This document shows positions 1-8,308 of a stretch of DNA of 64,000 nt, in pieces. Position 1 is the stretch's first letter; each line of letters opens with the position of its first letter. Below the pieces are notes generated by a model. That model was not told the origin of the DNA and ran no database searches. It worked only from the letters and a program-made list of their open reading frames with translations. A program made the translations under genes and the position numbers. Origin of the DNA: an uncultured Lachnospiraceae bacterium (GTDB lineage: Bacteria > Bacillota > Clostridia > Lachnospirales > Lachnospiraceae); contig CATLAK010000005.1 of the NCBI GenBank assembly GCA_949878435.1, forward strand, positions 62,001 through 126,000. The letters are read 5' to 3'.

Positions 1-1645
1 CTGCCTTTGCACCAAAGATAAAGGTAAGAGGTCTTGCCGGTTTCTTGCCATTTTTAATTTCCAGATATTTATGAATGATGTAAAGCGCATTCATCTGCTG
101 GCGCTTATACTCATGGAGTCTCTTTACCTGAATGTCAAATACTGCTTCAGGATTTAAGGTAACGCCTTCTGCTTCTTTTACGTATTCTGCCAAATCTTTC
201 TTGCGGTTCATCTTGATTTCTGCCAAACGGTCGAGCACAGCCTGGTCATCCTTGTGCTCAAGAAGCTTTTCAAGCTTATCTGCATCTTTCTTGAAACCGT
301 CGCCGATGGTCTGTGCCAAGAAGCCGGCAAGCTCGCGGTTACAGCTAAGGAGCCATCTTCTAAATGTAATACCGTTGGTCTTATTGTTGAACTTCTCAGG
401 ATAAATCTTGTAGAACGCATTTAACTCTGAATCCTTTAAGATTTCTGTATGAATGGCAGCAACGCCATTTACAGAAAATCCGTAATGGATGTCGATATGA
501 GCCATATGCACTCTTCCGCTCTCATCAATAATCTGTACCTTCGGATCGTCATACTTAGCAGCAATTCTCTTATCCAGCTCCTTAATATACGGAACAAGCT
601 GAGGAACTACCTTCTCAAGGTATGCAAGCGGCCATTTTTCCAATGCTTCTGCAAGGATGGTATGGTTGGTGTAAGCACAGGTCTTGCTTACCACTTCAAT
701 TGCCTCATCCATGGTAAATGCTTTTTCCTCAACCAGAACACGTATCAATTCAGGAATGACCATGGTAGGATGGGTATCGTTGATCTGAATAACAGCATGC
801 TCATACATCTTACGCAAATCATATTTCTTTTCTTTCATCTCGCGCAGAATCAGCTGAGCTGCATTACATACCATGAAATACTGCTGATAAATACGCAGCA
901 GGTTGCCTGCCTCGTCAGAGTCATCGGGATATAAGAACAATGTAAGGTTCTTTTCAATCTGCTCCTTGTCAAAGCTGATGCCATCCTTTACAAGGCTTTC
1001 ATCAAGTGATTCGATATCGAACAGTCTCAATTTATTGACACCACTGTCATAACCGGCAACGTCAATGTCGTAAAGACGTGATGTAACTTTTCTCTTACCA
1101 AAGAATACATCAAATGTAACATCTGTCTTGGTAAGCCATGAATTTTCTTCAATCCAGTCATTCTTTTCAGCTGTCTGTACTTTATCCTTAAATACCTGCT
1201 TGAACAATCCATAGTGATAGTTAAGACCAATACCCTCTCCGGGAAGTCCAAGTGTTGCGATGGAATCCAAGAAGCATGCTGCCAGTCTTCCCAATCCACC
1301 GTTTCCAAGTGAAGGTTCGGGTTCGATTTCTTCGATTACGGAAAGGCTCTTTCCCTTACTCTTTAAAATCTGGTCAATCTTATCATAAATGCCCAGATTG
1401 ATTAAGTTGTTGGATAAAAGCTTTCCGATGAGGAACTCTGCGGAGATATAGTAAATCTTCTTCTCCCCCTCATTCGTGTCTGAAACAGCCATGATTCTCT
1501 TTGCATACACCAGTACCACATAATAGGTCTCCTGGTCAGAAAGTTCGGCTACTGTCTTGCCAAACATCTCTTTTGCAACTTCTTCAAGCTGCTGTTCCAT
1601 GTTCAAAACCAATACGTCCTTTTGTAAATTTGTTTGTGCTGCCAT
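1..1645 (-). CDS. glgP: Glycogen/maltodextrin phosphorylase (GT35), C-terminus cut by window edge
   Basis: This enzyme releases glucose-1-phosphate from alpha-1,4-glucans by phosphorolysis in the cytoplasm, using pyridoxal phosphate. About 548 N-terminal residues are visible of a family length near 750-820, so the catalytic C-terminal part lies outside the window. Translating the minus strand gives family motifs: [47 protein letters not shown], then [10 protein letters not shown] and [10 protein letters not shown] near the cut. The ATG at 1645 is preceded by AGGAGG (1651-1656). A LacI-type gene lies immediately upstream in the same direction with a 12-bp palindrome between them, so LacI control is likely (inference). 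I cannot tell a glycogen-specific (GlgP) from a maltodextrin-specific (MalP) enzyme. Confidence 0.95.
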   Translation of the reverse strand, partial: MAAQTNLQKDVLVLNMEQQLEEVAKEMFGKTVAELSDQETYYVVLVYAKRIMAVSDTNEGEKKIYYISAEFLIGKLLSNNLINLGIYDKIDQILKSKGKSLSVIEEIEPEPSLGNGGLGRLAACFLDSIATLGLPGEGIGLNYHYGLFKQVFKDKVQTAEKNDWIEENSWLTKTDVTFDVFFGKRKVTSRLYDIDVAGYDSGVNKLRLFDIESLDESLVKDGISFDKEQIEKNLTLFLYPDDSDEAGNLLRIYQQYFMVCNAAQLILREMKEKKYDLRKMYEHAVIQINDTHPTMVIPELIRVLVEEKAFTMDEAIEVVSKTCAYTNHTILAEALEKWPLAYLEKVVPQLVPYIKELDKRIAAKYDDPKVQIIDESGRVHMAHIDIHYGFSVNGVAAIHTEILKDSELNAFYKIYPEKFNNKTNGITFRRWLLSCNRELAGFLAQTIGDGFKKDADKLEKLLEHKDDQAVLDRLAEIKMNRKKDLAEYVKEAEGVTLNPEAVFDIQVKRLHEYKRQQMNALYIIHKYLEIKNGKKPARPLTFIFGAKA

Positions 1646-1740
1646 AGTCTCCTCCTGATTTTTAAAAATATATTAATTTTCAATTATCTTCACTCTATTA
1701 TGCCAAAATTTTCCCGCTCACATACTGTAGTGTAACACAA

Positions 1741-1752
1741 GAAAACGTTTTC
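1741..1752. promoter_or_regulatory. LacI-type operator palindrome upstream of glgP
   Basis: GAAAACGTTTTC is a perfect 12-bp palindrome with the central CG typical of LacI-family operators. It lies about 95 bp upstream of the glgP start and 44 bp after the LacI stop codon. On the minus strand an extended -10 like element (TGGCATAAT, about 1705-1697) lies closer to the gene, so the palindrome would be upstream of the promoter core. Function is inferred. Confidence 0.6.
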
Positions 1753-1795
1753 CGCAAGAGCAAATTTAAAAACCTTTCATTTTTCCTAAATTCCT

Positions 1796-2785
1796 TTAGC
1801 AAATGATATCCATATACTTCATTCGAACCAGCGTATACGGCATTGTGACATTGCGCCCTGGCGCCCCATCCATCAGATAATGCAGTTCCTCCATTGCTTT
1901 TGCCGAAATCCCTGCAAAATCCTGACGCACGGTATTCATCTGCTTTCCTACATATCCCATCAGTACAATCCCGTCAAACCCGCAGACCGGTCTGAAAATA
2001 TCCATTTCCGTCAAGGCCTTCATGGCTCCGATTGCCATCAGATCGGACGCGCAGATTACCACGTCCTTATTCTTGCCATATCTCATCGTAATATTACGTG
2101 CCTGCAGCTCGGAAAATTCCCCTTTTCTAACCAGCATGGTGAGCCCCATTTCCTTGACCAAATCCTCCATGCCCTGCAATCTCTCTTCTGTAACGTAACC
2201 GTTCTTCTTTCCCTGAATGTACAAAATACGCCTGCAGTTATTCTCCTCCACCGTCTTCTTTGCCACATCATACTGCGCTTTCCGGTTGTCAATCCAGATA
2301 GAGGAAGTATTTTCATTGACAATCGGCGCATCCACCACCACACACTTAAACTTCTGCTCGTCGATTAGTTTATGCAGTATCTTGTCCTCTTTTGAAAGAC
2401 CATAAATGATGATTCCTGTAATACTCTGTGACTGCAGATATCTCGTCAATTCTTCACTGGTGCGGTCTTTAAACATGGAAAAGAATAAAGTGATCACATC
2501 CAGATTCAGTTCCATTGCCTTGGTGATTGCTCCCTGAATATACTGCATATCGATCTCATCAATCGCCTGGGTCTGCACATTTAAATTCACGAACAGGGCA
2601 ACACGTCCTGCCTTCTTGGATGATAGCGCCGCTGCAACGGAATTGGGAACGAAGTTCAATTCATCCACTGCTTTATTCACTTTTATTTTTGTCTCTTCAC
2701 TGACATTCGGATAATTATTCAATACTTTTGAAACAGTAGAAATTGCAACGCCTGCGTGCCTTGCCACATCCTTAATCGATACCAT
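1796..2785 (-). CDS. LacI-family transcriptional regulator
   Basis: A 329-residue LacI/GalR-type repressor. The N-terminal helix-turn-helix reads IKDVARHAGVAISTVSKVLN (about residues 4-23) with the hinge at VPNSVAAALSS, followed by a periplasmic-binding-protein-like effector domain to the end. The ATG at 2785 is preceded by GGAGG at good spacing. It sits upstream of glycogen phosphorylase in the same direction and palindromes of LacI type flank it on both sides, so it probably controls alpha-glucan use and itself. The effector sugar cannot be read from the sequence. Confidence 0.93.
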   Translation of the reverse strand: MVSIKDVARHAGVAISTVSKVLNNYPNVSEETKIKVNKAVDELNFVPNSVAAALSSKKAGRVALFVNLNVQTQAIDEIDMQYIQGAITKAMELNLDVITLFFSMFKDRTSEELTRYLQSQSITGIIIYGLSKEDKILHKLIDEQKFKCVVVDAPIVNENTSSIWIDNRKAQYDVAKKTVEENNCRRILYIQGKKNGYVTEERLQGMEDLVKEMGLTMLVRKGEFSELQARNITMRYGKNKDVVICASDLMAIGAMKALTEMDIFRPVCGFDGIVLMGYVGKQMNTVRQDFAGISAKAMEELHYLMDGAPGRNVTMPYTLVRMKYMDIIC

Positions 2786-2807
2786 TTGACGCCTCCAGTA
2801 GTATGGT

Positions 2808-2821
2808 GGAAAACGATTTCC
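2808..2821. promoter_or_regulatory. Second LacI-type operator, upstream of the LacI gene
   Basis: GGAAAACGATTTCC is a near palindrome (one mismatched pair) sharing the GAAAACG half-site with the operator at 1741-1752. It lies 23 bp upstream of the LacI start, a position suited to autoregulation. Binding is inferred. Confidence 0.5.
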
Positions 2822-2897
2822 TTTTTCATCATACCTAATTCCGCTTAAGAATGCAAGGGATTTTTATTTTGGGGATTGGATGGTTTCCCATGGGTCC

Positions 2898-3195
2898 GGG
2901 AAGGACGGCAGGAAGGACAGGGATGATTGGAGCAGCCGGCAGTGTGTATTGGGTTTCAAGGCTCGTCTTCAAATCGGATTTCACTAACAGAATGTGTGTA
3001 GGTGTTTCAAGTCGGTCGGGTCGGAGCCAAGACGGCATCCGTGCCGTTTGGCTCCTAAAATCGCCATCCATGGCGATTTTGCCCTGGTCTTTCCAACATT
3101 CTGTAAGTGAAATTGCCGATTTTCGCCAGAGCCTTGAAACCCAATACACACTGCCGGCTGCTCCAATCATCTCTGTCCTTCCTGCCGTCCTTCCC
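2898..3195. repeat. Long palindromic element, copy A (67-bp arms, 164-nt core)
   Basis: The left arm 2898-2964 and right arm 3129-3195 are inverted repeats of each other over 67 bp with one transition. The core 2965-3128 begins with AAATCGGATTTCACTAACAG and ends with its near complement (CTGTAAGTGAAATTGCCGAT). Inside are two hairpins: 3023-3055 (GGAGCCAA/TTGGCTCC with an inner ACGGCA/TGCCGT stem) and 3057-3080 (AAAATCGCCA/TGGCGATTTT, loop TCCA). The core recurs at 20144-20308 and 54677-54839, while the arms do not. No protein is supported: open frames here read the same peptide on both strands because the DNA is palindromic. With 3222-3272 it fills most of the 511-bp gap between genes. Confidence 0.9.
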
Positions 3196-3221
3196 TCATT
3201 CACAGGTAAAAGTAAATCATC

Positions 3222-3272
3222 AAAATAAGCTGTTATTATGACCGGATTTTGGGTCATGGTAACAGCTTATTT
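3222..3272 (-). terminator. Terminator hairpin after the cheY-like gene
   Basis: AAAATAAGCTGTTA (3222-3235) pairs with TAACAGCTTATTTT (3259-3272), with a further TGACC/GGGTCA stem inside. It begins 24 bp after the stop codon of the response-regulator gene, and the A/T ends would let it work in both directions. Confidence 0.65.
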
Positions 3273-3296
3273 TAGTCGTTTATTGTATGTTAGATG

Positions 3297-3668
3297 TTAT
3301 GTGTTTTGTAATTTCAATACTTTGTTGATAGCTTGTTTTACGTCCTCGCTGTCGTAGGGTTTGGCTATAAATTCGGATGCGCCGTATTTAATTGCCTGGA
3401 TCATTTTTTCTTTCTGGCTGGCGGCTGTGATCATAATGACTTTGGCATCTTCATCGCTCTTGATGATCAGCTGGAGGGCTTCGAGTCCATCCAGTTTCGG
3501 CATTGTGATGTCCATCGTGACGAGGTCCGGTTTAAGTTCTTTGTATTTCAGGTATCCTTCTTCACCATTTGAGCATTCTTCAACTACTGTATGTCCGGCA
3601 TCTTCTATCATCTTCCGCAGAACCTTGCGCGATGTCCTTGAATCATCCACAATCAATATATTTGCCAT
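3297..3668 (-). CDS. CheY-like single-domain response regulator
   Basis: A 123-residue stand-alone receiver domain with no output domain. The acidic pair follows ILIVDD (D8, D9), the phosphorylation Asp is in LVTMDITMP (about residue 53), the switch Thr is in IMITAAS and the conserved Lys in FIAKPYD. This is the layout of CheY-type phosphorelay proteins, which act by binding partners. It starts 2 bp after the stop of the CheX-like gene, so the two are co-transcribed and probably form a phosphatase/receiver pair. Whether it speaks to the flagellar switch or another target is unknown; no che operon is present in this window. Confidence 0.92.
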   Translation of the reverse strand: MANILIVDDSRTSRKVLRKMIEDAGHTVVEECSNGEEGYLKYKELKPDLVTMDITMPKLDGLEALQLIIKSDEDAKVIMITAASQKEKMIQAIKYGASEFIAKPYDSEDVKQAINKVLKLQNT

Positions 3669-3670
3669 CT

Positions 3671-4567
3671 CTAAGCCTCCCGCTTCATTTCTATTTTGTT
3701 TTCCATTGCAACCGCAAAATGAATCTTTTGTCCTTTGATATATAGGGGCAGCACCAGCATTTCATCACAGGTAATCCCGCTTATATCCGTCGAATACTCA
3801 GGTGGATAAAGTTCCACGCAGACACCGCCCCGGCTGATGCCATTTGCATATAGCCCGCTGATGCAGTTTAAGAGTTCTCCGATTGCGTCCAGTGCATCCT
3901 CATTCATTTCCTGAAACTCTTCTTTTCCAAATGCACAGGCAACCGGCAAAAGTGCCTGTCCCCTGCCAATCATTCCGTAAGTTAACCTGCGCTCACCGTC
4001 TATATATTGAATAGCGCCGTTCTCGCCCTCACATTCCGATGCCACATACGCTTTTTCGAGGTAAATTTCCGTGTCCACACACCGCAGGATTGTACGAAGC
4101 GCTGTACCCATGGTATCTAGGTACTTTTCCTGTCCAGCCGGGATGTAAAGGGGCAGAATCCTGTCCACATCATCGCTTTTTATATCTTCCATATCAGAAA
4201 ACGTCATCTGATTTTCCACCTGGAAGTCCATCATACATTGTTCTAATTGTTCTACCGTCATCAGCTGCTGATCCTCCAGTGCCTGCGCAAATTTCAGATA
4301 AGCATTTCCCTGTTCTTTGAGAAGGGCTTCCACTTCTCCTTCCGTCAGATATCCCTGTTCGATGGCAATATCTCCAAACCTCTTATCCATTGCTGCCTGC
4401 ATTCCATTTATTTTATCGGCTTCCTCCTGCGTCATCAACCCTTCTGCAACGGCAATCAGCCCAAGCTTCACATGAACCTTGCGCTGTTGTAATAGCAGAT
4501 TCTCGAGCTGGTCATAGGTAAGAAGTCCTTTTTTCTGTAAATATGTACCCAATATAATTGCAACCAT
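3671..4567 (-). CDS. MshEN-like repeats fused to a CheX-type phosphatase domain
   Basis: A 298-residue protein of two parts. Residues 5-116 hold four repeats of the pattern LGxxLxxxGLLTxxQLxxLLxxQ (about 5-28, 34-57, 63-86, 92-116), which resembles the MshEN domain of type II secretion ATPases, a known c-di-GMP binder. Residues 130-298 look like CheX/CheC: LDAIGELLNCISG gives D227, E231 and N234, matching the ExxN motif that dephosphorylates CheY-P. It is coupled to a CheY-like gene 2 bp downstream. The ATG at 4567 follows AAGGGGG. The CheX call rests on the motif and the partner; the c-di-GMP idea is inference from the repeat pattern. Confidence 0.7.
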   Translation of the reverse strand: MVAIILGTYLQKKGLLTYDQLENLLLQQRKVHVKLGLIAVAEGLMTQEEADKINGMQAAMDKRFGDIAIEQGYLTEGEVEALLKEQGNAYLKFAQALEDQQLMTVEQLEQCMMDFQVENQMTFSDMEDIKSDDVDRILPLYIPAGQEKYLDTMGTALRTILRCVDTEIYLEKAYVASECEGENGAIQYIDGERRLTYGMIGRGQALLPVACAFGKEEFQEMNEDALDAIGELLNCISGLYANGISRGGVCVELYPPEYSTDISGITCDEMLVLPLYIKGQKIHFAVAMENKIEMKREA

Positions 4568-4640
4568 AATGTACCCCCTTCCCCTCCTGCCATACTACTA
4601 GAATAATATATTTTGATGTTGAAGTCAATGGAGAACCGAC

Positions 4641-4668
4641 AAAAACGGCTGACCATAAAGGTCAGCCG
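4641..4668 (-). terminator. Rho-independent terminator of the PFK gene
   Basis: CGGCTGACC/GGTCAGCCG stem with a 5-nt loop (4646-4668). On the minus strand it is followed by TTTTTG, starting 16 bp after the phosphofructokinase stop codon. Confidence 0.85.
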
Positions 4669-4684
4669 CCCATTTTTTGATTGA

Positions 4685-5914
4685 CTATTTTCTTACCAGA
4701 TGACGGGGAAGTCCGTTTACGAAAAGGGGTGTCAACTCGCCCATGATAAGAGGTCTTGCATATTTGACATAGCCGTCATTTAAGCCGCATCCATCTTCTG
4801 TGATCCACTCTGCCGGAACAGGTCTTTCCACGTTTGCAATGGCATGGATATCATATGCGCTTGTCCCGCACTGATAAGGATCATCACCATTTCTGTCTAA
4901 GGTGATCATCATGCCTGTCTTGCCCTCTTCTGCTGCCATAACGGCATCATGACCAACCTGGAATGCCTCATTGATATCTGTGAGGGAAGCAAGGTGGGTA
5001 GCTGCACGCTGGAGTGTTGAAAATTCAACAGCTCTGGTCTTTAATCCTGTTTCAGCCGCAATTGCCTGTGCCAGATAAGCTGCTGTACCGGACATCTGCT
5101 TGTGTCCAAATGCATCCACTGCAACATTTTCATTAGCCAGTTCGCACACGTAGCGACCGTCGGCAATGTGAATTCCTTCAGATACTGCGATTACAACGGA
5201 AGACTTGGTTGCTGCCAGATGTTTAACCTTTTCCATGAAAGCGTCCATGTCAAATACCTTTTCAGGCAGGTAGATTGCATCTGCACCAGTACAGTCATCG
5301 CCCTTTGCAAGCGCTGCCGCTGCTGTCAGCCATCCTGCATTACGTCCCATGATCTCTACGATACAGATGGTAGGCTTCTTTGCACCAAAGGACTCGTTGT
5401 CGCGGATGATTTCTTTTAAGCTGGCTGCAATGTACTTTGCTGCTGATCCATAGCCAGGGCAGTGATCGGTAACAGGAAGATCGTTGTCAATGGTCTTAGG
5501 AACGCCCATAAATCTCTGTGATTTTCCATGTGCTGCTGCGTAATCGGACAGCATCTTGACGGTATCCATGGAGTCATTTCCGCCTGCATAGAACAGACAT
5601 TCAATGTCATGCTTTTCCATAATCTCAAAAACTTTTTCGTAGACATCCTCATGCCCTTCAATCTTGGGCATTTTAAAACGGCAGGAACCCAAAAATGCAG
5701 AAGGTGTCCTCTTTAACAATTCGATTCCTGTGGGATCGTCAAGATACTCTTCCAATTCGATCATCTTGTCCTCTAAGAATCCCTCGATACCGTGAACCAT
5801 ACCGTACACTTTTTTAACACCCAGTTCCTTTGCTGCTGCGTACACACCAGCTACAGATGAGTTGATTACGGCTGTGGGGCCGCCGGACTGTCCTACAACA
5901 ATATTACCCTTCAT
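4685..5914 (-). CDS. 6-phosphofructokinase, pyrophosphate-dependent type
   Basis: A 409-residue phosphofructokinase catalysing the fructose-6-phosphate to fructose-1,6-bisphosphate step. The N-terminus has VGQSGGPTAVIN. The motif at 111-118 is GGNDSMDT, and 139-145 reads PKTIDND. An Asp in the first motif and Lys140 in the second are the marks of PPi-dependent enzymes; ATP-dependent PfkA has GGDGS and PGTIDND. The length also fits the PPi-type group rather than the 320-residue PfkA. It has its own terminator and is probably monocistronic. The phosphoryl donor is inferred from these residues. Confidence 0.9.
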   Translation of the reverse strand: MKGNIVVGQSGGPTAVINSSVAGVYAAAKELGVKKVYGMVHGIEGFLEDKMIELEEYLDDPTGIELLKRTPSAFLGSCRFKMPKIEGHEDVYEKVFEIMEKHDIECLFYAGGNDSMDTVKMLSDYAAAHGKSQRFMGVPKTIDNDLPVTDHCPGYGSAAKYIAASLKEIIRDNESFGAKKPTICIVEIMGRNAGWLTAAAALAKGDDCTGADAIYLPEKVFDMDAFMEKVKHLAATKSSVVIAVSEGIHIADGRYVCELANENVAVDAFGHKQMSGTAAYLAQAIAAETGLKTRAVEFSTLQRAATHLASLTDINEAFQVGHDAVMAAEEGKTGMMITLDRNGDDPYQCGTSAYDIHAIANVERPVPAEWITEDGCGLNDGYVKYARPLIMGELTPLFVNGLPRHLVRK

Positions 5915-6010
5915 TCTAATCTCTCCTTTTTATTCATTTATTATATTTTTAGCTCATTCCATAAGAAGTATAGCAGATTCCATTTTTTCTGACAAGGGTC
6001 ATTGCCATTT

Positions 6011-6949
6011 TTAGACAAAGGATGCTATGCAATATACGCCGTAAATGCCAAGGAGCGCAATGCCCTGAAGCCGTGAGGATTTCTTTCTTATTAAAATAGG
6101 AACGATAAGGACCGCCATGACAAGGCAGGCAAGAGGCATATCCACCATCACCGTGGAGCGTTCCAAGGAAATGCCTGCAATTGCTGACGGGATGCCTATT
6201 ACCAAGAGCAAGTTGAGCAGATTCGCACCGATCACATTTCCAAGTCCTACATTCCCGTATCCCTTGATTAAAGACATAACAGATGTCATAAGTTCGGGAA
6301 GGGATGTTCCAAGTGCGATAAATGTCACTGCAATGACACGCTCAGGCACGCCTACTGCTTCTGCAATCAGGATTCCGTTGTCTACCAAAAGATTTGCCCC
6401 CACAAAAAGACATGCTGCGCAGACTGCAAGTATGATGATCTGAACCGGAATAGATATTTCTTTCGCGTCCTCCTTCTTCTCCTCATCACCGCCCTCCGAA
6501 GAGGCACGTATCACATTTAAATATGCATACACAATAAACAATAATAGCAGTACGATCCCTATCGGTCTGCCAAAAGCTCCTGTTAAAAATCCGCATATGT
6601 TGAGTGCAGTCAAAACAATGAAAAAGAAAATCCCCCGCCACGACAGAGAAGATGCTTCCACCTGCTTCGTGGGACGTATGGTCTGGGTCAGCCCCGCAAT
6701 AAGTGCAGTATTGCAAATGATGGAACCAAATGCATTTCCTGCTGCGATTGCCGCAGAACCGTTAAATGCCGCCGTAGTGGAGACCAATATCTCCGGCAGT
6801 GTGGTTCCCAGGCTTACAATGGTAGCACCTACCACAATCTGAGGAATGCCAAGTTTCTTGGCGATTGCCACCGCCGCGTCCACCAGACGGTCGCCGCCTA
6901 AACATATCAAAATAAGACCTACTACAAATAAAATTACTACTTTTACCAT
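6011..6949 (-). CDS. Calcium/sodium antiporter family (YrbG-like) membrane exchanger
   Basis: A 312-residue inner-membrane protein made of two inverted halves, each with an alpha-repeat: GATIVSLGTTLPEILVS near residue 42 and AVTFIALGTSLPELMTS near 200, followed by GNVIGANLLNLLL. These are the ion-binding repeats of the CaCA superfamily (K+-independent Na+/Ca2+ exchangers). A charged loop (GGDEEKKEDAKE) joins the halves. The leader upstream reads as a yybP-ykoY element, which in other bacteria controls Mn2+ export or homeostasis genes, so this exchanger may move Mn2+ rather than, or as well as, Ca2+ (inference). The ATG at 6949 follows an AAGGAAAGAGGG purine tract. Confidence 0.88.
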   Translation of the reverse strand: MVKVVILFVVGLILICLGGDRLVDAAVAIAKKLGIPQIVVGATIVSLGTTLPEILVSTTAAFNGSAAIAAGNAFGSIICNTALIAGLTQTIRPTKQVEASSLSWRGIFFFIVLTALNICGFLTGAFGRPIGIVLLLLFIVYAYLNVIRASSEGGDEEKKEDAKEISIPVQIIILAVCAACLFVGANLLVDNGILIAEAVGVPERVIAVTFIALGTSLPELMTSVMSLIKGYGNVGLGNVIGANLLNLLLVIGIPSAIAGISLERSTVMVDMPLACLVMAVLIVPILIRKKSSRLQGIALLGIYGVYCIASFV

Positions 6950-7013
6950 TTCCCTCTTCCTTTCTTCTTAAGTATTCCACTTTCTATTTTGATATAAACC
7001 GTCTCTGCGGCAT

Positions 7014-7055
7014 AAAAAAAGACCTATGACCCACAGATACGTGTGTCAAAAGTCT
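7014..7055 (-). terminator. Riboswitch expression-platform terminator
   Basis: On the minus strand, AGACUUUUGACACAC pairs with GUGGGUCAUAGGUCU (a few mismatches), followed by seven U residues (7020-7014). The first bases of this stem are also the 3' side of the riboswitch closing helix, so the two folds are mutually exclusive. Confidence 0.7.
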
Positions 7056-7136
7056 CGTACTTCCGCATTGCAGAAGTGTACAGCCACAGCTTCATGCCGG
7101 GGATTGTTGGCTGGACCCTTTTTACTACTCCCTTTT
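7048..7136 (-). ncRNA. yybP-ykoY (manganese) riboswitch aptamer
   Basis: Read on the minus strand, the segment starts AAAAGGGAGUAGU and ends ACGAGACUUUU, matching the two conserved ends of the yybP-ykoY class. Between them are two paired arms, including CAGCC/GGCUG and a CUUCUGCAAUGCGGAAGU hairpin. A terminator overlaps the 3' closing strand, so ligand binding should favour read-through. The downstream gene is a cation exchanger, which fits the class (known members control MntP, P-type ATPases and other metal transporters). Identified by eye; a covariance-model search was not possible. Confidence 0.72.
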
Positions 7137-7195
7137 AACTAATATGACTTTATCAGAAATTAGAGGTTCTGTCAAACATATTTTCTCCTGGTAAT

Positions 7196-8293
7196 CTATT
7201 TTATGGTATCGCTGTGATTCAGTATGAGTGTGCTGTATAAGAACAGTACATCGCATCCTTCAAAATCCAAAAAAGTATCCAAATGATCGGGGTGGATATA
7301 TCGGATATCCACCAGTGTGATTTGTTCGTATCCACTAATCAATAAAGGTGCAAGGCTTGATCCAAAAGAATCCCTGAATAGGATGAGTTTTTTATCTGTC
7401 CGGGCGTTGGGATTATTGATTGTGAGGAGGGATAAGGAGCCTGACAGGAACATTTCGTAAGGATCTCTTCCCACTGCTTTATCCATGTCATAGACTGGTA
7501 TTTCTCTTCCATTCTGCCAGTCATAAACGGTGCATCCATCGATATCCGCACCTGTTACATACTGAATCTTCTCCGGTGCAAGGGGCAGTGCCGCCTGTCC
7601 GTAATACACGCCGTAAAAATCTGATTCTAATGTATGGATTTCATAATCCTGGGAAAGCGTTGTTCCCATTGCCTGCGCCAGCCGTTCTGCCACATCTGTA
7701 ATTTTTTCCTGACGCCAGTGGGTATCTGTTTTATAATAATCGTCTCTTTCCAGAAGGTCGGAGACAGAAATGTATTCTGCAAAGTCTGCTCTCTGCGCCA
7801 TTTGCCGCTCGAATTCTTCATAGTTCATGGATGGATGTCCGCTCTCCTTTGCAAGAAAGCAGTTTTTATCAGGAATCACGCAGAGGTAAACTTTATTTTC
7901 CTCTGTGAGATATTTCCCGCAGACATGGGAAAACCGCTCCACCGCCCGCCCAAGGGAAGCCTCGTTCATTGGATATTCCAAAGCGGATAAAAATCCATCT
8001 GACACATAAACCCCATGATTGTCCTGCCTTGCAAAAATCCCCAGCGCCGTCAGTGCTTTTGCTTCCCGAAAAGAGTCCCGAAAGGGAAAGTTATCCACCG
8101 CATAGCTTTCAAATTCGGACATAAAACGACCGCTCCATATTCCCTGTGCCGACCACTCCGGCATAGGGGAAAGCATCCGCCGTTCGCTCTTTGAATAATC
8201 TTCTTTTGGCAAAAACACACAGAGCAGGAACCCAGAGACAAGCAGAAGCAAAAATATCATGCATAGAGCCATATCTTTCTTTTTCTCACTCAT
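7196..8293 (-). CDS. DHHW/AlgX-like cell-surface acylation partner protein
   Basis: A 365-residue protein with one N-terminal membrane anchor (about residues 10-31), the rest predicted outside the cell. DTHW (within YYKTDTHWRQEK) matches the catalytic Asp-His signature of AlgJ/AlgX/DHHW proteins, and LFRDSFGSSL near the C-terminus supplies the SGNH-type Ser block. Such proteins act with an MBOAT acyltransferase to O-acylate surface polymers. The MBOAT gene ends 15 bp upstream and a lipoprotein gene precedes that, so the three form an operon. The polymer modified here is unknown. Confidence 0.82.
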   Translation of the reverse strand: MSEKKKDMALCMIFLLLLVSGFLLCVFLPKEDYSKSERRMLSPMPEWSAQGIWSGRFMSEFESYAVDNFPFRDSFREAKALTALGIFARQDNHGVYVSDGFLSALEYPMNEASLGRAVERFSHVCGKYLTEENKVYLCVIPDKNCFLAKESGHPSMNYEEFERQMAQRADFAEYISVSDLLERDDYYKTDTHWRQEKITDVAERLAQAMGTTLSQDYEIHTLESDFYGVYYGQAALPLAPEKIQYVTGADIDGCTVYDWQNGREIPVYDMDKAVGRDPYEMFLSGSLSLLTINNPNARTDKKLILFRDSFGSSLAPLLISGYEQITLVDIRYIHPDHLDTFLDFEGCDVLFLYSTLILNHSDTIK

Positions 8294-8308
8294 AGAAGCA
8301 CACTCTCC

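Noticed and set aside
2835-3257. Overlapping open frames on both strands that encode the same peptide words
   Set aside because: The DNA is a long palindrome, so both strands read alike. The frames have no ribosome site and no family; the conserved part is structural, not coding.
7014-7136. Plain terminator of a short upstream gene instead of a riboswitch
   Set aside because: The nearest upstream gene ends at 7196, and the conserved ends and overlapping alternative fold fit yybP-ykoY better.
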